This document shows positions 53,325 to 64,000 of a stretch of DNA of 64,000 nucleotides, piece by piece. The stretch spans positions 223,770 to 287,769 of the forward strand of contig OMZY01000002.1 of the NCBI GenBank assembly GCA_900315675.1. Direction: 5' to 3'. A model generated the notes under the pieces. That model was given only the letters and a program-made list of their open reading frames with translations, searched no databases and was not told the DNA's origin. The stretch's first letter is position 1; each line of letters opens with the position of its first letter. The position numbers and the translations under genes are program-made. Origin of the DNA: an uncultured Eubacteriales bacterium (GTDB lineage Bacteria; Bacillota; Clostridia; Christensenellales; Aristaeellaceae).

Positions 53325-54680
53325 TTATTCTTTCTTCATATGTCTCCAGATAACCATATACATCGTAGTAAAACATGCCGTCGCGCCGATCACCTGGCTG
53401 GCAAATTCTGCCCAGAAGACGCCGTGCACACCCAGCCCGATGTTCGGCAGCAGCAGTGTCAGCGGTGCCACCAGCACGATTTTTCTCAGCAGTGAGAAGA
53501 AGAGCGCGTAGCGGGGATAGTTCAGGGAGACAAAGGTGGATTGTCCTGCCTGCTGCATGGCCATGAACGGGAATGCGCCGAAATAAATCCGGGCGCAGAC
53601 CACTGCGGTTCTGATCAGCTGTTCATCCGAGGTGAAAATACGGATCAGCTGTTCCGGAATAACCATCACCAGCAGCCACATCACCAGGTTGGCCCCCAGT
53701 CCGCTCAGGAAGATGAACCGGATACTCTGTGAAACACGCCGGTACAGTTTTGCCCCGTAATTGTAGCTCATCACGTTCTGCCCGCCCATCACAATTCCGC
53801 TGTTGGGCAGGCTCATGATTTCCCGCAGGGAATTGATCAGGCTCATCGCGCCCACATAAATCGTGCTCAGCGGTCCGCCCCAGGCCTTCAGCATAATGTT
53901 CACGATTGCCTGCGTAATGCTGTTCGTTACCCGGAAGGTAAACCCGGTCACGCCCAGGCTCACAATCCTTTTCAGTTCCTTTCCGTCCAGGTGGAGTCCC
54001 GTCAGGCGCAGGACTGCCCGCCTGCTTCTGAGGAATCCCAGCACCCATGCCGCACCGGCCGTCTGGGAAACAACGGTTGCCAGTGCCGCGCCGCGGATGC
54101 CCATGCCCATGGTAAAAATCATCAGCGGATCCAGCACGATATTCATCGCCGCGCCGATCAGAACGGCACCCATTCCGATTTTCGGAAAGCCCTGGGCGCC
54201 GATAAACGGATTCATACCCAGGCTGATCAGCACCGGTACCGTACCCAGCACATATATTCTGAAGTAGCCCATTGCCGCAGGAATGGTTTCATCATCCCCT
54301 CCGAGCCAGCGCAGCGTTACGGGTGCCGTCAGGTACAGCAGACCCGTCAGGACAAGCCCGATGATCAGAAGCATCGAGAAGGATGTTCCCATAATCCTTT
54401 CGGCTTTCCGTTCTTCCTTCGCGCCCCGCGCGATCGTTGCCAGGGTGGCTCCGCCGGTGGAAAAAAGGTTCGCAAAAGCCCCGATCAGCGTGATCAGCGG
54501 AAAGCAGATCCCCAGACCTGTCAGGGCCAGCGTACCGCCCTCCGCCATATGGCCGATATACATCCTGTCCACAATATTGTAAAGAACATGAACAAACTCG
54601 GCCAGCATCATCGGCAGTCCGAGCTTCAGGATGACCAGGGAAACCCTTCCCTTTGAAAAGTCTCCGGTTACAGCAGCCAT
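53325..54680 (-). CDS. MATE-family efflux transporter
   Basis: The 451-residue protein has about 12 membrane segments in two halves, each beginning with the MATE pattern (LGLPMMLAEFVHVLYNIVDR near residue 17 and LGVTGFTFRVTNSITQAIVN near 240). It exports organic cations with Na+ or H+. The start is the ATG at 54680 with AAGGTG upstream. It lies downstream of a second MATE gene in the same direction, 34 bases apart. Confidence 0.92.
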   Translation of the reverse strand: MAAVTGDFSKGRVSLVILKLGLPMMLAEFVHVLYNIVDRMYIGHMAEGGTLALTGLGICFPLITLIGAFANLFSTGGATLATIARGAKEERKAERIMGTSFSMLLIIGLVLTGLLYLTAPVTLRWLGGDDETIPAAMGYFRIYVLGTVPVLISLGMNPFIGAQGFPKIGMGAVLIGAAMNIVLDPLMIFTMGMGIRGAALATVVSQTAGAAWVLGFLRSRRAVLRLTGLHLDGKELKRIVSLGVTGFTFRVTNSITQAIVNIMLKAWGGPLSTIYVGAMSLINSLREIMSLPNSGIVMGGQNVMSYNYGAKLYRRVSQSIRFIFLSGLGANLVMWLLVMVIPEQLIRIFTSDEQLIRTAVVCARIYFGAFPFMAMQQAGQSTFVSLNYPRYALFFSLLRKIVLVAPLTLLLPNIGLGVHGVFWAEFASQVIGATACFTTMYMVIWRHMKKE

Positions 54681-54714
54681 TTTCACACCTTACTCATTCA
54701 GTCCGGGCAAAAGC

Positions 54715-56109
54715 TTATTCCCGGACTGCCCTGCGATCCGCAAAAGGATCCCACCGTCCGGAAAAATAATGGTAGATAAAGAATACAAACAGCAGCAGGT
54801 TGTGTCCGATCATGCATCCCCAGGCTGCGACAAGTCCCAGTCCCAGGAACCGGGTGCAGATCCATGTGCCCAGGATCCTGACAGCCCACATGCCGATGAC
54901 ATTGTACACAAAGGGCGCTGTGGTTTTCCCGACGCCCTGCATCAAGCCCTCCACCACAATGGGAATACCGTAGAACGGCTCGGACACCGCCACCATCCGC
55001 AGGACTGTCGTTCCAAGCCGGATCACACTCTCATCCCGGCTGAACAGTCGGACCAGCGGTTCCGCAAACAGGAACAGCAGTCCGCCGGAAACAATCATCA
55101 GCCCGACCTCCAGCGGCAGCACCGTGCTTCCCAGCCTTTTCAGTTTCCGATGGTCCTTCGCGCCATATGCGTTCCCGCTCAGCGTGGCTGCGGCCGTCTG
55201 CATCCCCCACCCGGGAATATAAAACAGGCTTTCCACGGTATTTGCAATGGTATGTGCCGCCGTGGATATCCCGCCCAGGCCGTTGATCATGGACGCAAAA
55301 ACCACATATCCGAAGGATGTTGCAAAGCGCTGGGCCAGATTCGGCAGCGCCACCCGGAAGCAGGGCTTCAGGATATCACGGTCCGGCCTGAAGGACTGTC
55401 CTTTCGGGGAAATAACCGGGTGCTTCCATAGTGCCCTGGCCATGGCCGCCCCGCCGTATACAAAGGAAACTGCGCTCGCCCACGCGGCTCCTTCCACGCC
55501 CAGTCCCGCACCCGGCAGGGTAATATTCAGGCCGAAGACAGATGCCGGCCGTGCCGGGAAAATCAGCAGGAAGTTCAGGATCATGTTCATCCCGTTCACC
55601 ACCAGGCCGATCCGCATGGGGGTACGGGTATCTCCGGCGGACCGGAGCACGGTTCCCAGCAGGATGGAGGAAGTTCTGAACAGCATCGGAAGATAAAGAA
55701 TCAGGAAATACCTGGCTGCCAGATTCCGGATGGCCGGGTCTACCTGCATCCATACCGGCACCTGCCGTGCGCTCATGACCGTCACAGCCGTCAGCACCAG
55801 TCCCAGGATCAGGGTCATCATGCAAGCCTGAGCGCTTGCTTTCCTGGCCCGTTCAGGATTCCCCGCACCGATCTGCCTGGCAATAAAGGCCAGAAATCCG
55901 ATTCCGATGGCGGAAACCACGCTGCCGATCATCCAGTTCACGGTGCCGGTTGCTCCAACGGCTGCCGTCGCCTCCGTACCGAGCGCGCCCACCATCGCCG
56001 TATCGACATACTGTACCGCGGTCTGGGTCAGCTGTTCCAGCATGGTCGGCCACGCCAGGGCAAAAACAGTACCCAGCATGGTCCGGTCAAATTCCCTGGC
56101 AATCCGCAT
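54715..56109 (-). CDS. MATE-family efflux transporter
   Basis: The 464-residue protein has about 12 membrane segments, with the first-half MATE pattern FALAWPTMLEQLTQTAVQYV near residue 17 and the second-half FRVALPNLAQRFATSFGYVV near 250. The two adjacent MATE proteins are clearly different in sequence, so they may form a heterodimer or act separately. GGAGGTG precedes the start. Confidence 0.92.
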   Translation of the reverse strand: MRIAREFDRTMLGTVFALAWPTMLEQLTQTAVQYVDTAMVGALGTEATAAVGATGTVNWMIGSVVSAIGIGFLAFIARQIGAGNPERARKASAQACMMTLILGLVLTAVTVMSARQVPVWMQVDPAIRNLAARYFLILYLPMLFRTSSILLGTVLRSAGDTRTPMRIGLVVNGMNMILNFLLIFPARPASVFGLNITLPGAGLGVEGAAWASAVSFVYGGAAMARALWKHPVISPKGQSFRPDRDILKPCFRVALPNLAQRFATSFGYVVFASMINGLGGISTAAHTIANTVESLFYIPGWGMQTAAATLSGNAYGAKDHRKLKRLGSTVLPLEVGLMIVSGGLLFLFAEPLVRLFSRDESVIRLGTTVLRMVAVSEPFYGIPIVVEGLMQGVGKTTAPFVYNVIGMWAVRILGTWICTRFLGLGLVAAWGCMIGHNLLLFVFFIYHYFSGRWDPFADRRAVRE

Positions 56110-56269
56110 TCTTTCTCACCTCCGGCAGCACGCAGCTTATCCTACACGATCGGTTATGAAAAGTCCATATCTCTTTTCCCGCCTGTCTTCACCTTACAAA
56201 ACTGTAAGCTGAAAGTCACCTGAAAGTAAGGTTCATCTGCTATTCTCATAGCCAAGGAGGGATGAATCA

Positions 56270-57010
56270 ATGGAAACTTACGATAACATCATCTTGAAAA
56301 GAATCGGTTATATCCTGTTCCTGATCGTACTCGCTTTACACATCTTCAATGTCGGAGGCGGCAATGCAGAATCCGCGAACGTTGACAATGCTTCCCGCAA
56401 AACCGTAACCTTTGGCGCTTATGACCAGGACAACAACCCCGACAACGGACAGGAACCCATCGAGTGGATCGTCCTGAATGAAAAAGACGGAAAGTGCCTG
56501 CTGCTCAGCAAGTGCGGCCTGGACGCCGTTTCCTATCAGGATAACGAGGGCGATACCGACTGGGAGAAGAGCACCCTGCGTGCCTGGCTGAACAAGGATT
56601 TCCTGGAGAAGAGCTTTACTGCCGATGAACAGTCTGCCATCCAGACAACTACGGTCGTCAATGGTGCCGGCCAGGGTGCCTCTTACAGCTGCAACGCCGG
56701 TACCGACACCGAAGACAAAATCTTCCTGCTCAGCTACCGGGAAGCCTTCTCCGTCTATTTTCCCCAGCCGGAAGACAGACTTTGTGAGCCGACCCAGACT
56801 GCCCAGGCCCATGGCGTCCTTTATTCCCTGACCGGTGATCAGAATTCTGTCCCCAGCTGCGTCTGGTGGCTCCGTTCTCCCGCTGACCGGCTGGCCAATG
56901 CAATGCAGGTATACTGCGACAGTACGGAGATCTTCTCCGATGTCCATTTCTCCAACGCTGCTGTCCGTCCCGCCCTCTGGGTTAACGCGGAGGCAGTCGG
57001 GCTTAAATAA
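56270..57010 (+). CDS. DUF6273-domain surface protein
   Basis: The 246-residue protein has a single N-terminal hydrophobic helix (IGYILFLIVLALHIFNVGGG), then a domain with GQEPIEWIVLNEKDGKCLLL, TLRAWLNKDFLEKSF and WWLRSPAD motifs, as in DUF6273. These domains are common in exported proteins of gut Clostridia. The role is unknown. AGGAGGG precedes the start, and it is a single-gene unit. Confidence 0.85.
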   Translation: METYDNIILKRIGYILFLIVLALHIFNVGGGNAESANVDNASRKTVTFGAYDQDNNPDNGQEPIEWIVLNEKDGKCLLLSKCGLDAVSYQDNEGDTDWEKSTLRAWLNKDFLEKSFTADEQSAIQTTTVVNGAGQGASYSCNAGTDTEDKIFLLSYREAFSVYFPQPEDRLCEPTQTAQAHGVLYSLTGDQNSVPSCVWWLRSPADRLANAMQVYCDSTEIFSDVHFSNAAVRPALWVNAEAVGLK

Positions 57011-57027
57011 TATATCTTCCTGAAAAG

Positions 57028-57068
57028 CAGGAGCCTTTCACCCTTATGGATGAAAGGCTCCTGTCTTT
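57028..57068 (+). terminator. Terminator after DUF6273 gene
   Basis: CAGGAGCCTTTCA and TGAAAGGCTCCTG form a perfect 13-bp stem, followed by TCTTTG. Confidence 0.82.
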
Positions 57069-57167
57069 GCCGGACAGGGGGACGGTTCTTTTGTCCGGTT
57101 CTTCGTTGGTAACACACAGCCTGCACTTCAGAAGAACCTTGCGGTTCCGCATACTGCAATTCTCTGT

Positions 57168-59559
<2,392 letters not shown>

Positions 59560-59561
59560 CT

Positions 59562-60482
59562 TCACGCGTCCTCCTTCCTGAAGAATCCCATCAGCACCAG
59601 CTGAATCAGGTTTACGGCCAGCACCAGCGCCAGCAGCGTCAGGCCGACGGCGGAAGCCATGCCCATATTGGCCTTGGTGATACCTACCTGATACAGATAG
59701 CCGACAATCGTCCGTCCGATGCCGCCGGGATTGCTCTGCTGCCAGAGCGCTACGGATTCCGTGAACATGGCAAAACCGCCAAGCACGGTAATGGTGATCA
59801 CGTATATGAGGACCGGCCGGATGCCGGGAAGTGTCACTTTGAAGAATTTCTGTATGGGATTGGCGCCGTCGATTTCAGCAGCTTCATACAGGTCATTCGG
59901 AATTGCCTGGATTCCGGACAGGTAGTAGATAATGTTGACGCCCATCCAGCGCCACAGTGTCATCACAATCAGGACAAAGTTGCCGCTGTCCGCAAACATC
60001 AGCCACTGCCGCGGCTGCCCGCCAAGCGCTGTCAGCATCGCATTCACCGGTGCGGTATCCTGTGTACCGAAGGCCAGGCGGAACACAATACCTGCCACGA
60101 TAATGGATGTCAGGGCAGGAATGAAAAACAGGGATTTAAAGAAGGCAGATCCTTTAACAAGCCCGGAATGCAGGAGCACCGCAAAAAGCAGCGGCACAAT
60201 CGTCAGCACGATCACGTCCCAGACAGCATAGCGGGTGCTGGTCTCCAGCGCCTGGATGAAATTCCGGGAAAACAGCTTCTGGTAGTTTTTCAGGCCGATC
60301 CATTCACTCGTTGTAGGACCGTCAATCCGCTGGAAGCTCATCAGAACGGTGGAAACCGTCGGATAAAGATAGATCAGGAGAAAATAGATCACAAAGGGCG
60401 CGACGAACACATAGGGCACCACTTTCCTGCTGGTCAGGAAAGCCGCCGCTCTGTTCGTTCTTCTTTGGGATACCTGCTGCAT
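59562..60482 (-). CDS. Carbohydrate ABC permease (AraP/MalF type)
   Basis: The 306-residue permease has six membrane segments starting VAPFVIYFLLIYLYPTVSTV near residue 30, and an EAA loop NDLYEAAEIDGANPIQKFFK near 200. It pairs with the AraQ-like protein. GGAGG precedes the ATG. No ATPase is encoded nearby. Confidence 0.92.
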   Translation of the reverse strand: MQQVSQRRTNRAAAFLTSRKVVPYVFVAPFVIYFLLIYLYPTVSTVLMSFQRIDGPTTSEWIGLKNYQKLFSRNFIQALETSTRYAVWDVIVLTIVPLLFAVLLHSGLVKGSAFFKSLFFIPALTSIIVAGIVFRLAFGTQDTAPVNAMLTALGGQPRQWLMFADSGNFVLIVMTLWRWMGVNIIYYLSGIQAIPNDLYEAAEIDGANPIQKFFKVTLPGIRPVLIYVITITVLGGFAMFTESVALWQQSNPGGIGRTIVGYLYQVGITKANMGMASAVGLTLLALVLAVNLIQLVLMGFFRKEDA

Positions 60483-60509
60483 ATCATCAGCCTCCGTCAG
60501 AGAAAACTG

Positions 60510-60552
60510 AAATAACCGGAAGAAGCCGACCGGAGGATTCCCTCCGGCCGGC
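60510..60552 (-). terminator. Attenuating hairpin after the binding-protein gene
   Basis: On the minus strand GCCGGCCGGAGG and CCTCCGGTCGGC pair around GAAT, followed by TTCTTCCGGTTATTT. As in the other ABC operon, it should favour the binding protein over the permeases. Confidence 0.7.
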
Positions 60553-60568
60553 CCGTATCGGGAAGTGA

Positions 60569-61843
60569 TTAATCAATCGCGTCTCTCAGTTCCTGCGCGC
60601 AGTTCTTGGCAATGGTCTCGGGATCGCCGCCGCCGATCACCAGATCATAGGCCATCTGGCTCTTGACGATATCGCTGGCCGCCGGGAAGTATTCGGAGAT
60701 GCAGGTGTCCGGAATATCATCCAGCACGGTCTTCAGCATATCAAAGATGTCATCACCATAATAGTCGAAGAACTTGTTCGGCTCCATCATTTCGGGTGCG
60801 CCGTAAACATCGGTCATGATGGGATCGAATCCCAGGATGGTCCAGGTCTTGACGCAGCCTTCGAAGCTCAGGGTGGCATAGGCCAGCCACTGTTTGGCGA
60901 TATCCACATTGGCGCTGGTCTTTACGACCGCGGTGCCGGTGCCGCCCATCTGCGCGGACTTGTGTCCGCCGTCAGGCCACAGGGGCATCGGGGCAACCTT
61001 CATCTTGCCGGACAGGTCAGGCATATAGTCGGTGAAACGGTTCAGGTACCAGAACGGCATGCTCACGGAAGCATAGGCACCGCCGCCCATCGCGCCGTAG
61101 TATTCTTCGGAGTGATGGTTTCCGCCGGGGCAGGGCACGGCCGTTCCATCGTCCAGCATGCTCTTCATGAAGGCCAGGGTATTGATCACCACGGGCTCGT
61201 CCATCCGGACTTCGCCTTCGGGGGTCAGCCAGTCGCCGCCGTGCTGGTTAACCAGGGGATAGATGCTCCAGCAGTCAGCGGATTCCCAGGTGCACATCGG
61301 CTTGCCGGTCTTTTCCAGCACAACCTTGCCGGCTTCATGATAGTCTTCCCAGGTCTTGATGTCCTGGTAGTTGATACCGGCCGCCTCAAGGATCTCGGTG
61401 TTGTAGAACATGATGCAGGCGCCGATGTGATGGTCGATGCCGTAGTACTTGCCATCCTTGGCATAGTTGTTGAAGCGGCTCATGACCAGCTTGTCCTTGA
61501 TGGGCTCAACGATGTCGTTGATGTCCGCCAGCTGGATGTCGCCCTTCAGATAGTTCGCGAACTGGTTGATTTCGATGTCCACGATGTCCGGAGCGCCTTC
61601 GCCGCTCTGCAGCGCGAGGGTCAGCTTGCTGTGCATGTCATCGTAGGGATAGACCTGCATGTCAATGTCCAGCTTCGGATTATCGGGGTTCGCGTTCCAG
61701 GTCTCAAGCATTTCCTTGTACAGCTGCGTATGCAGCTCCTGGAAGGTCCACAGGGTCAGTTTGATGGGTTCGTCTTCCGCCAGGGCGCTGCACATGCCCA
61801 GCATCAGGGCCAGCGTCAGCAGAACAGCCAACAGTTTCTTCAT
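60569..61843 (-). CDS. ABC sugar-binding protein
   Basis: The 424-residue type 1 binding protein of CUT1 systems probably binds arabino-oligosaccharides, given abfA downstream. The signal peptide MKKLLAVLLTLALMLG is followed by a likely cleavage after SALA. A cysteine is present but not in a lipobox, so it is probably not lipid-anchored. The start at 61843 follows GAGGAGG. An in-frame start at 61942 would lie in the promoter. Confidence 0.92.
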   Translation of the reverse strand: MKKLLAVLLTLALMLGMCSALAEDEPIKLTLWTFQELHTQLYKEMLETWNANPDNPKLDIDMQVYPYDDMHSKLTLALQSGEGAPDIVDIEINQFANYLKGDIQLADINDIVEPIKDKLVMSRFNNYAKDGKYYGIDHHIGACIMFYNTEILEAAGINYQDIKTWEDYHEAGKVVLEKTGKPMCTWESADCWSIYPLVNQHGGDWLTPEGEVRMDEPVVINTLAFMKSMLDDGTAVPCPGGNHHSEEYYGAMGGGAYASVSMPFWYLNRFTDYMPDLSGKMKVAPMPLWPDGGHKSAQMGGTGTAVVKTSANVDIAKQWLAYATLSFEGCVKTWTILGFDPIMTDVYGAPEMMEPNKFFDYYGDDIFDMLKTVLDDIPDTCISEYFPAASDIVKSQMAYDLVIGGGDPETIAKNCAQELRDAID

Positions 61844-61882
61844 GGTAGGTTTCCTCCTCTTTATTAAGATATTCTCTTTTGC

Positions 61883-61942
61883 AGGATTAACGTTAATCCT
61901 GTCCGTTGATTTAATGATATAGGTTATTTGGTTGATTGTCAA
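61883..61942 (-). promoter_or_regulatory. Promoter and LacI operator of the arabinoside operon
   Basis: On the minus strand TTGACA (61937-61942) and TATCAT (61914-61919) are 17 bases apart. AGGATTAACGTTAATCCT (61883-61900) is a perfect 18-bp palindrome with a central CG, downstream of the -10. It is the likely site for the divergent LacI protein. Confidence 0.85.
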
Positions 61943-62012
61943 GCGTTTTTTGACAAATTTTCGATAAATCTTTTTTAAACAATTGTTTATAAAGAAGTAA
62001 GATTGGCAAAAA

Positions 62013-62060
62013 TTGTCTTTATATGGCCTTTTATGATATACTGTTTATAATAACGTTAAT
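62013..62060 (+). promoter_or_regulatory. Promoter and operator of the LacI gene
   Basis: TTGTCT (62013-62018) and TATACT (62037-62042) are 18 bases apart. AATAACGTTAAT (62049-62060) repeats the core of the operon operator, so the repressor probably controls itself. Confidence 0.72.
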
Positions 62061-62081
62061 CTGATCAATGGAGGGTGCTGT

Positions 62082-63098
62082 ATGGCTGTCAACCGCATTA
62101 CTCTCAGGGATGTCGCAGGTGCCTGCGGCTATACCGTTAATACGGTTTCCCGGGCGCTCCGCGGTGATCCCCGTCTTCCGGAATCCACCCGGGCAAAAAT
62201 CCGGGAAGCCGCTGTCAGGATGGGCTATATCCGCAACTCCCTGGCCTCTACCCTTCGTTCCGGAAGAAGCGGCAATATCGCGGTTATCGTCAATGACGTG
62301 CATAACCTGCACTTCTGTAATATGCTTACCGTCATGGACAGCGAACTGCGGCAGGCCGGATACAACATCATGGTGCTGTGCATGGGCCTCAATGAAGAGC
62401 TGGGCGAACATCTGATCCGCTCCGCCATCTCCCAGTCTGTGGACGGCATTCTGTATTTTCCCTATATGAACAACCGCAGCCACATCGAGATCATGCAGAA
62501 AAACAACATGCCCTTTGTGCTGCTGGACCGCCGGATCCAGGACATCGTAACAGACAATGTCCGCTGCGATGACCGTCAGGGCGGTTTCCTCGCCGGGGTT
62601 CATCTTGCGGGGCTCGGTCATAAGAAGTACCTCTTCCTGTCCGGTGAAAACCGTTCCAGTTCCCAGATTGACCGTCTGGAAGGTTTCATGCAGGCCATGA
62701 GTGAATATGGCATCCCCGAAAGCAACATCCGGGTCGTTCCGGGTGAAAAGGTGGAAGCTGCCCTGGCTGATTCCACTCTCCGGGAACTGCTTTTCCCGCT
62801 GGATTATACTGCCCTCGTTTCCTTCCGTGATGAGGTTTCCTATCCCGTCATGCTCGAGCTGGCCGATATGGGGCTGGAAATCCCCAAAGATATTTCCATC
62901 GTCAGCTTTGACCATCTCCGCGGGGATATCCCGTATCTTCCGAAACTGACCAGCATTTTTTCCGAAGGGCAAAGCGTAGCGTCCAACGGCGTCCGCTTGT
63001 TGCTGAACCGCATTGAGCATCCTGATCTGCCGCCGCAGGTAATCGTCCTTCCCGTCCGTCTGTTTGACGAGGGCACCGCCGCGCCGCCTGCAAAATAA
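62082..63098 (+). CDS. LacI-family repressor
   Basis: The 338-residue protein has the N-terminal helix-turn-helix ITLRDVAGACGYTVNTVSRA, a hinge helix and a sugar-binding periplasmic-type domain (FVLLDRRIQD near 145, IVSFDHLRGDIPYLP near 272). It is divergent from the ABC/abfA operon and shares operators with it, so it should repress arabinoside use until an arabinose-derived ligand binds. Confidence 0.92.
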   Translation: MAVNRITLRDVAGACGYTVNTVSRALRGDPRLPESTRAKIREAAVRMGYIRNSLASTLRSGRSGNIAVIVNDVHNLHFCNMLTVMDSELRQAGYNIMVLCMGLNEELGEHLIRSAISQSVDGILYFPYMNNRSHIEIMQKNNMPFVLLDRRIQDIVTDNVRCDDRQGGFLAGVHLAGLGHKKYLFLSGENRSSSQIDRLEGFMQAMSEYGIPESNIRVVPGEKVEAALADSTLRELLFPLDYTALVSFRDEVSYPVMLELADMGLEIPKDISIVSFDHLRGDIPYLPKLTSIFSEGQSVASNGVRLLLNRIEHPDLPPQVIVLPVRLFDEGTAAPPAK

Positions 63099-63163
63099 CG
63101 TCCTCTTTTCATCCTGTATTTTCATATCACTCCCTCCTTTATGCCGGAGTCTGAAAAAGCAGC

Positions 63164-63193
63164 TTGACATTCTCACAGATCCGGGAGTATACT
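63164..63193 (+). promoter_or_regulatory. Promoter of the small peptide gene
   Basis: TTGACA (63164-63169) and TATACT (63188-63193) with 18-base spacing. Confidence 0.75.
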
Positions 63194-63226
63194 CACTCCA
63201 ATCTTTTTCGGAAAGGAGCTCTTCTC

Positions 63227-63325
63227 ATGGCGAAGTACGCAGTCACTACCATGACTAAGAAGACCGTAGCTTATACTGGCTATGGTTATTGCGCGTACAC
63301 CCGTTTGAAGAGCAGAGAAAAGTAG
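63227..63325 (+). CDS. 32-residue basic, tyrosine-rich peptide of unknown function
   Basis: The frame encodes MAKYAVTTMTKKTVAYTG then YGYCAYTRLKSREK. AAAGGAG lies about ten bases before the ATG. It has its own promoter (63164-63193) and terminator (63355-63390), so it looks like a complete single-gene unit. The peptide has five tyrosines (4, 16, 19, 21, 24), one cysteine (22) and eight basic residues (five Lys of which one follows Met-Ala, two Arg plus Lys at the end). There is no signal peptide or membrane helix. It could be a regulatory small protein, a modified-peptide precursor or a DNA/RNA-binding peptide. I do not recognise it. Confidence 0.7.
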   Translation: MAKYAVTTMTKKTVAYTGYGYCAYTRLKSREK

Positions 63326-63354
63326 ATTTCCGGAAAATGCGGCCGCATTGATCA

Positions 63355-63393
63355 AGATCACTTATCTCGCTCGGGATAAGTGATCTTTTTTTA
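63355..63393 (+). terminator. Terminator of the small peptide gene
   Basis: GATCACTTATC pairs with GGATAAGTGATC around a short loop, followed by seven T. Confidence 0.88.
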
Positions 63394-63430
63394 TCCGGAA
63401 TCACATCAGAAAAAAGCGAGGAGGAGTACC

Positions 63431-64000
63431 ATGGATCTGCACGATTTCAGGGATGTTGCCGAGAACTACGACCGATATCTTGAGGTCATGTACACCCAGG
63501 GAACGGATCATCACGAAGGATTCCAGGAGTTTTACCTGGATCTGGCCCGCAAATACGGTTCCGGCGGTGTGGTGGATGTTGCCTGCGGCACGGGTGCCGT
63601 TCTGCTTTATCTGGCGGAACGCGGCATCGATGTGGACGGTACGGATCTTTCCGGAGAAATGTGTAAGGTGGCCGCCGCCAAGGCAAAAGCCCTGGGGCTT
63701 TCCCTGAACATTATCCCCGCGGATATGACAAAATTCAGTTCCGGCAGAAAGTATTCCCTGGCCATCATCGCCCGCAGCGGTTTCATGCACCTTCCGGATC
63801 AGGCCCTGCAGATTGCCGCGCTGAAAAACCTGAGGGAGCAGCTGCTTCCCGGAGGCATCCTGACGCTCAACACCTTCGATCCCTGGCCGCCCCTGCAGGC
63901 AGCCCAGATGCAGACGTCTCCCGATGATTATTCCTTCCGTCTGGAATATGTCAACCGTGACGGAAACCGGGAGAAGATCTATAATGCAATCAGTTATAAT
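63431..64000 (+). CDS. Class I SAM-dependent methyltransferase, truncated by window end
   Basis: The frame is open for 190 codons to the window edge. The SAM motif VVDVACGTGAVLLYLAERG is near residue 47, GTDLSGEMCKVAAAKA near 74, and PGGILTLNTFDPW near 140. GAGGAG precedes the ATG. The target is unknown. The gene lies after the small peptide's terminator, so cotranscription is not required. Confidence 0.88.
   Translation, partial: MDLHDFRDVAENYDRYLEVMYTQGTDHHEGFQEFYLDLARKYGSGGVVDVACGTGAVLLYLAERGIDVDGTDLSGEMCKVAAAKAKALGLSLNIIPADMTKFSSGRKYSLAIIARSGFMHLPDQALQIAALKNLREQLLPGGILTLNTFDPWPPLQAAQMQTSPDDYSFRLEYVNRDGNREKIYNAISYN

Overview
The window looks like chromosome from an anaerobic, fermentative member of the Clostridia (Bacillota). 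The supporting signs are AdhE with a Rex-type regulator, two [FeFe] hydrogenases, LL-diaminopimelate aminotransferase, a T-box, an ANTAR-regulated glutamine synthetase/GOGAT operon, GGAGG ribosome sites, TTGACA-17-TATAAT promoters, and carbohydrate ABC importers with an arabinofuranosidase. A gut or rumen lineage is likely. The exact family cannot be fixed from sequence alone. No rRNA, tRNA, prophage, insertion sequence or CRISPR array is visible.

Layout. 1-403: a tryptophan-type T-box leader for a gene left of the window. 404-8493: a leftward nitrogen-assimilation operon, glnA - ANTAR antiterminator - gltB - gltD. 8547-13316: rightward dapL, asnB and guaA. 13509-20500: a sugar ABC importer with a PHP phosphatase and a divergent membrane-bound AraC-type regulator. 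20537-29114: a patch of small accessory genes (flavodoxins, MarR/TetR regulators with clear palindromic operators, hydrolase, acetyltransferases, MFS pump, CPBP protease). 29309-31086: S51 peptidase and a LysR regulator. 31170-40017: a redox operon, Rex-like repressor, AdhE, APH-type kinase, 2Fe-2S protein, sensory [FeFe] hydrogenase with PAS, PP2C phosphatase and group B [FeFe] hydrogenase. 40039-45986: XRE-TPR regulator, MBL hydrolase and an SGNH/DUF4358/MBOAT/DHHW polysaccharide O-acetylation cluster. 46088-49520: a structured ncRNA, a short MutS2, an acetyltransferase and a methyltransferase. 49574-52076: an ECF sigma / anti-sigma / secreted protein trio. 52487-57068: SDR, two MATE pumps and a DUF6273 protein. 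57168-63098: arabinoside uptake and GH51 arabinofuranosidase under a divergent LacI regulator. 63164-64000: an autonomous gene for a 32-residue peptide and a truncated methyltransferase.

The most unusual non-coding structure is in the first 12 kb. Arrays of 7-bp units sit at gene junctions, three of them starting in the stop codon of the upstream gene. Between gltB and gltD, 7-bp units alternate without gaps with five hairpins of different sequence. In addition, glnA and dapL each have a promoter followed at once by an intrinsic terminator, and the two terminator hairpins are related in sequence. Other candidates for new biology are the 32-residue peptide gene, the ncRNA before mutS2, and the kinase/phosphatase pair in the hydrogenase operon.
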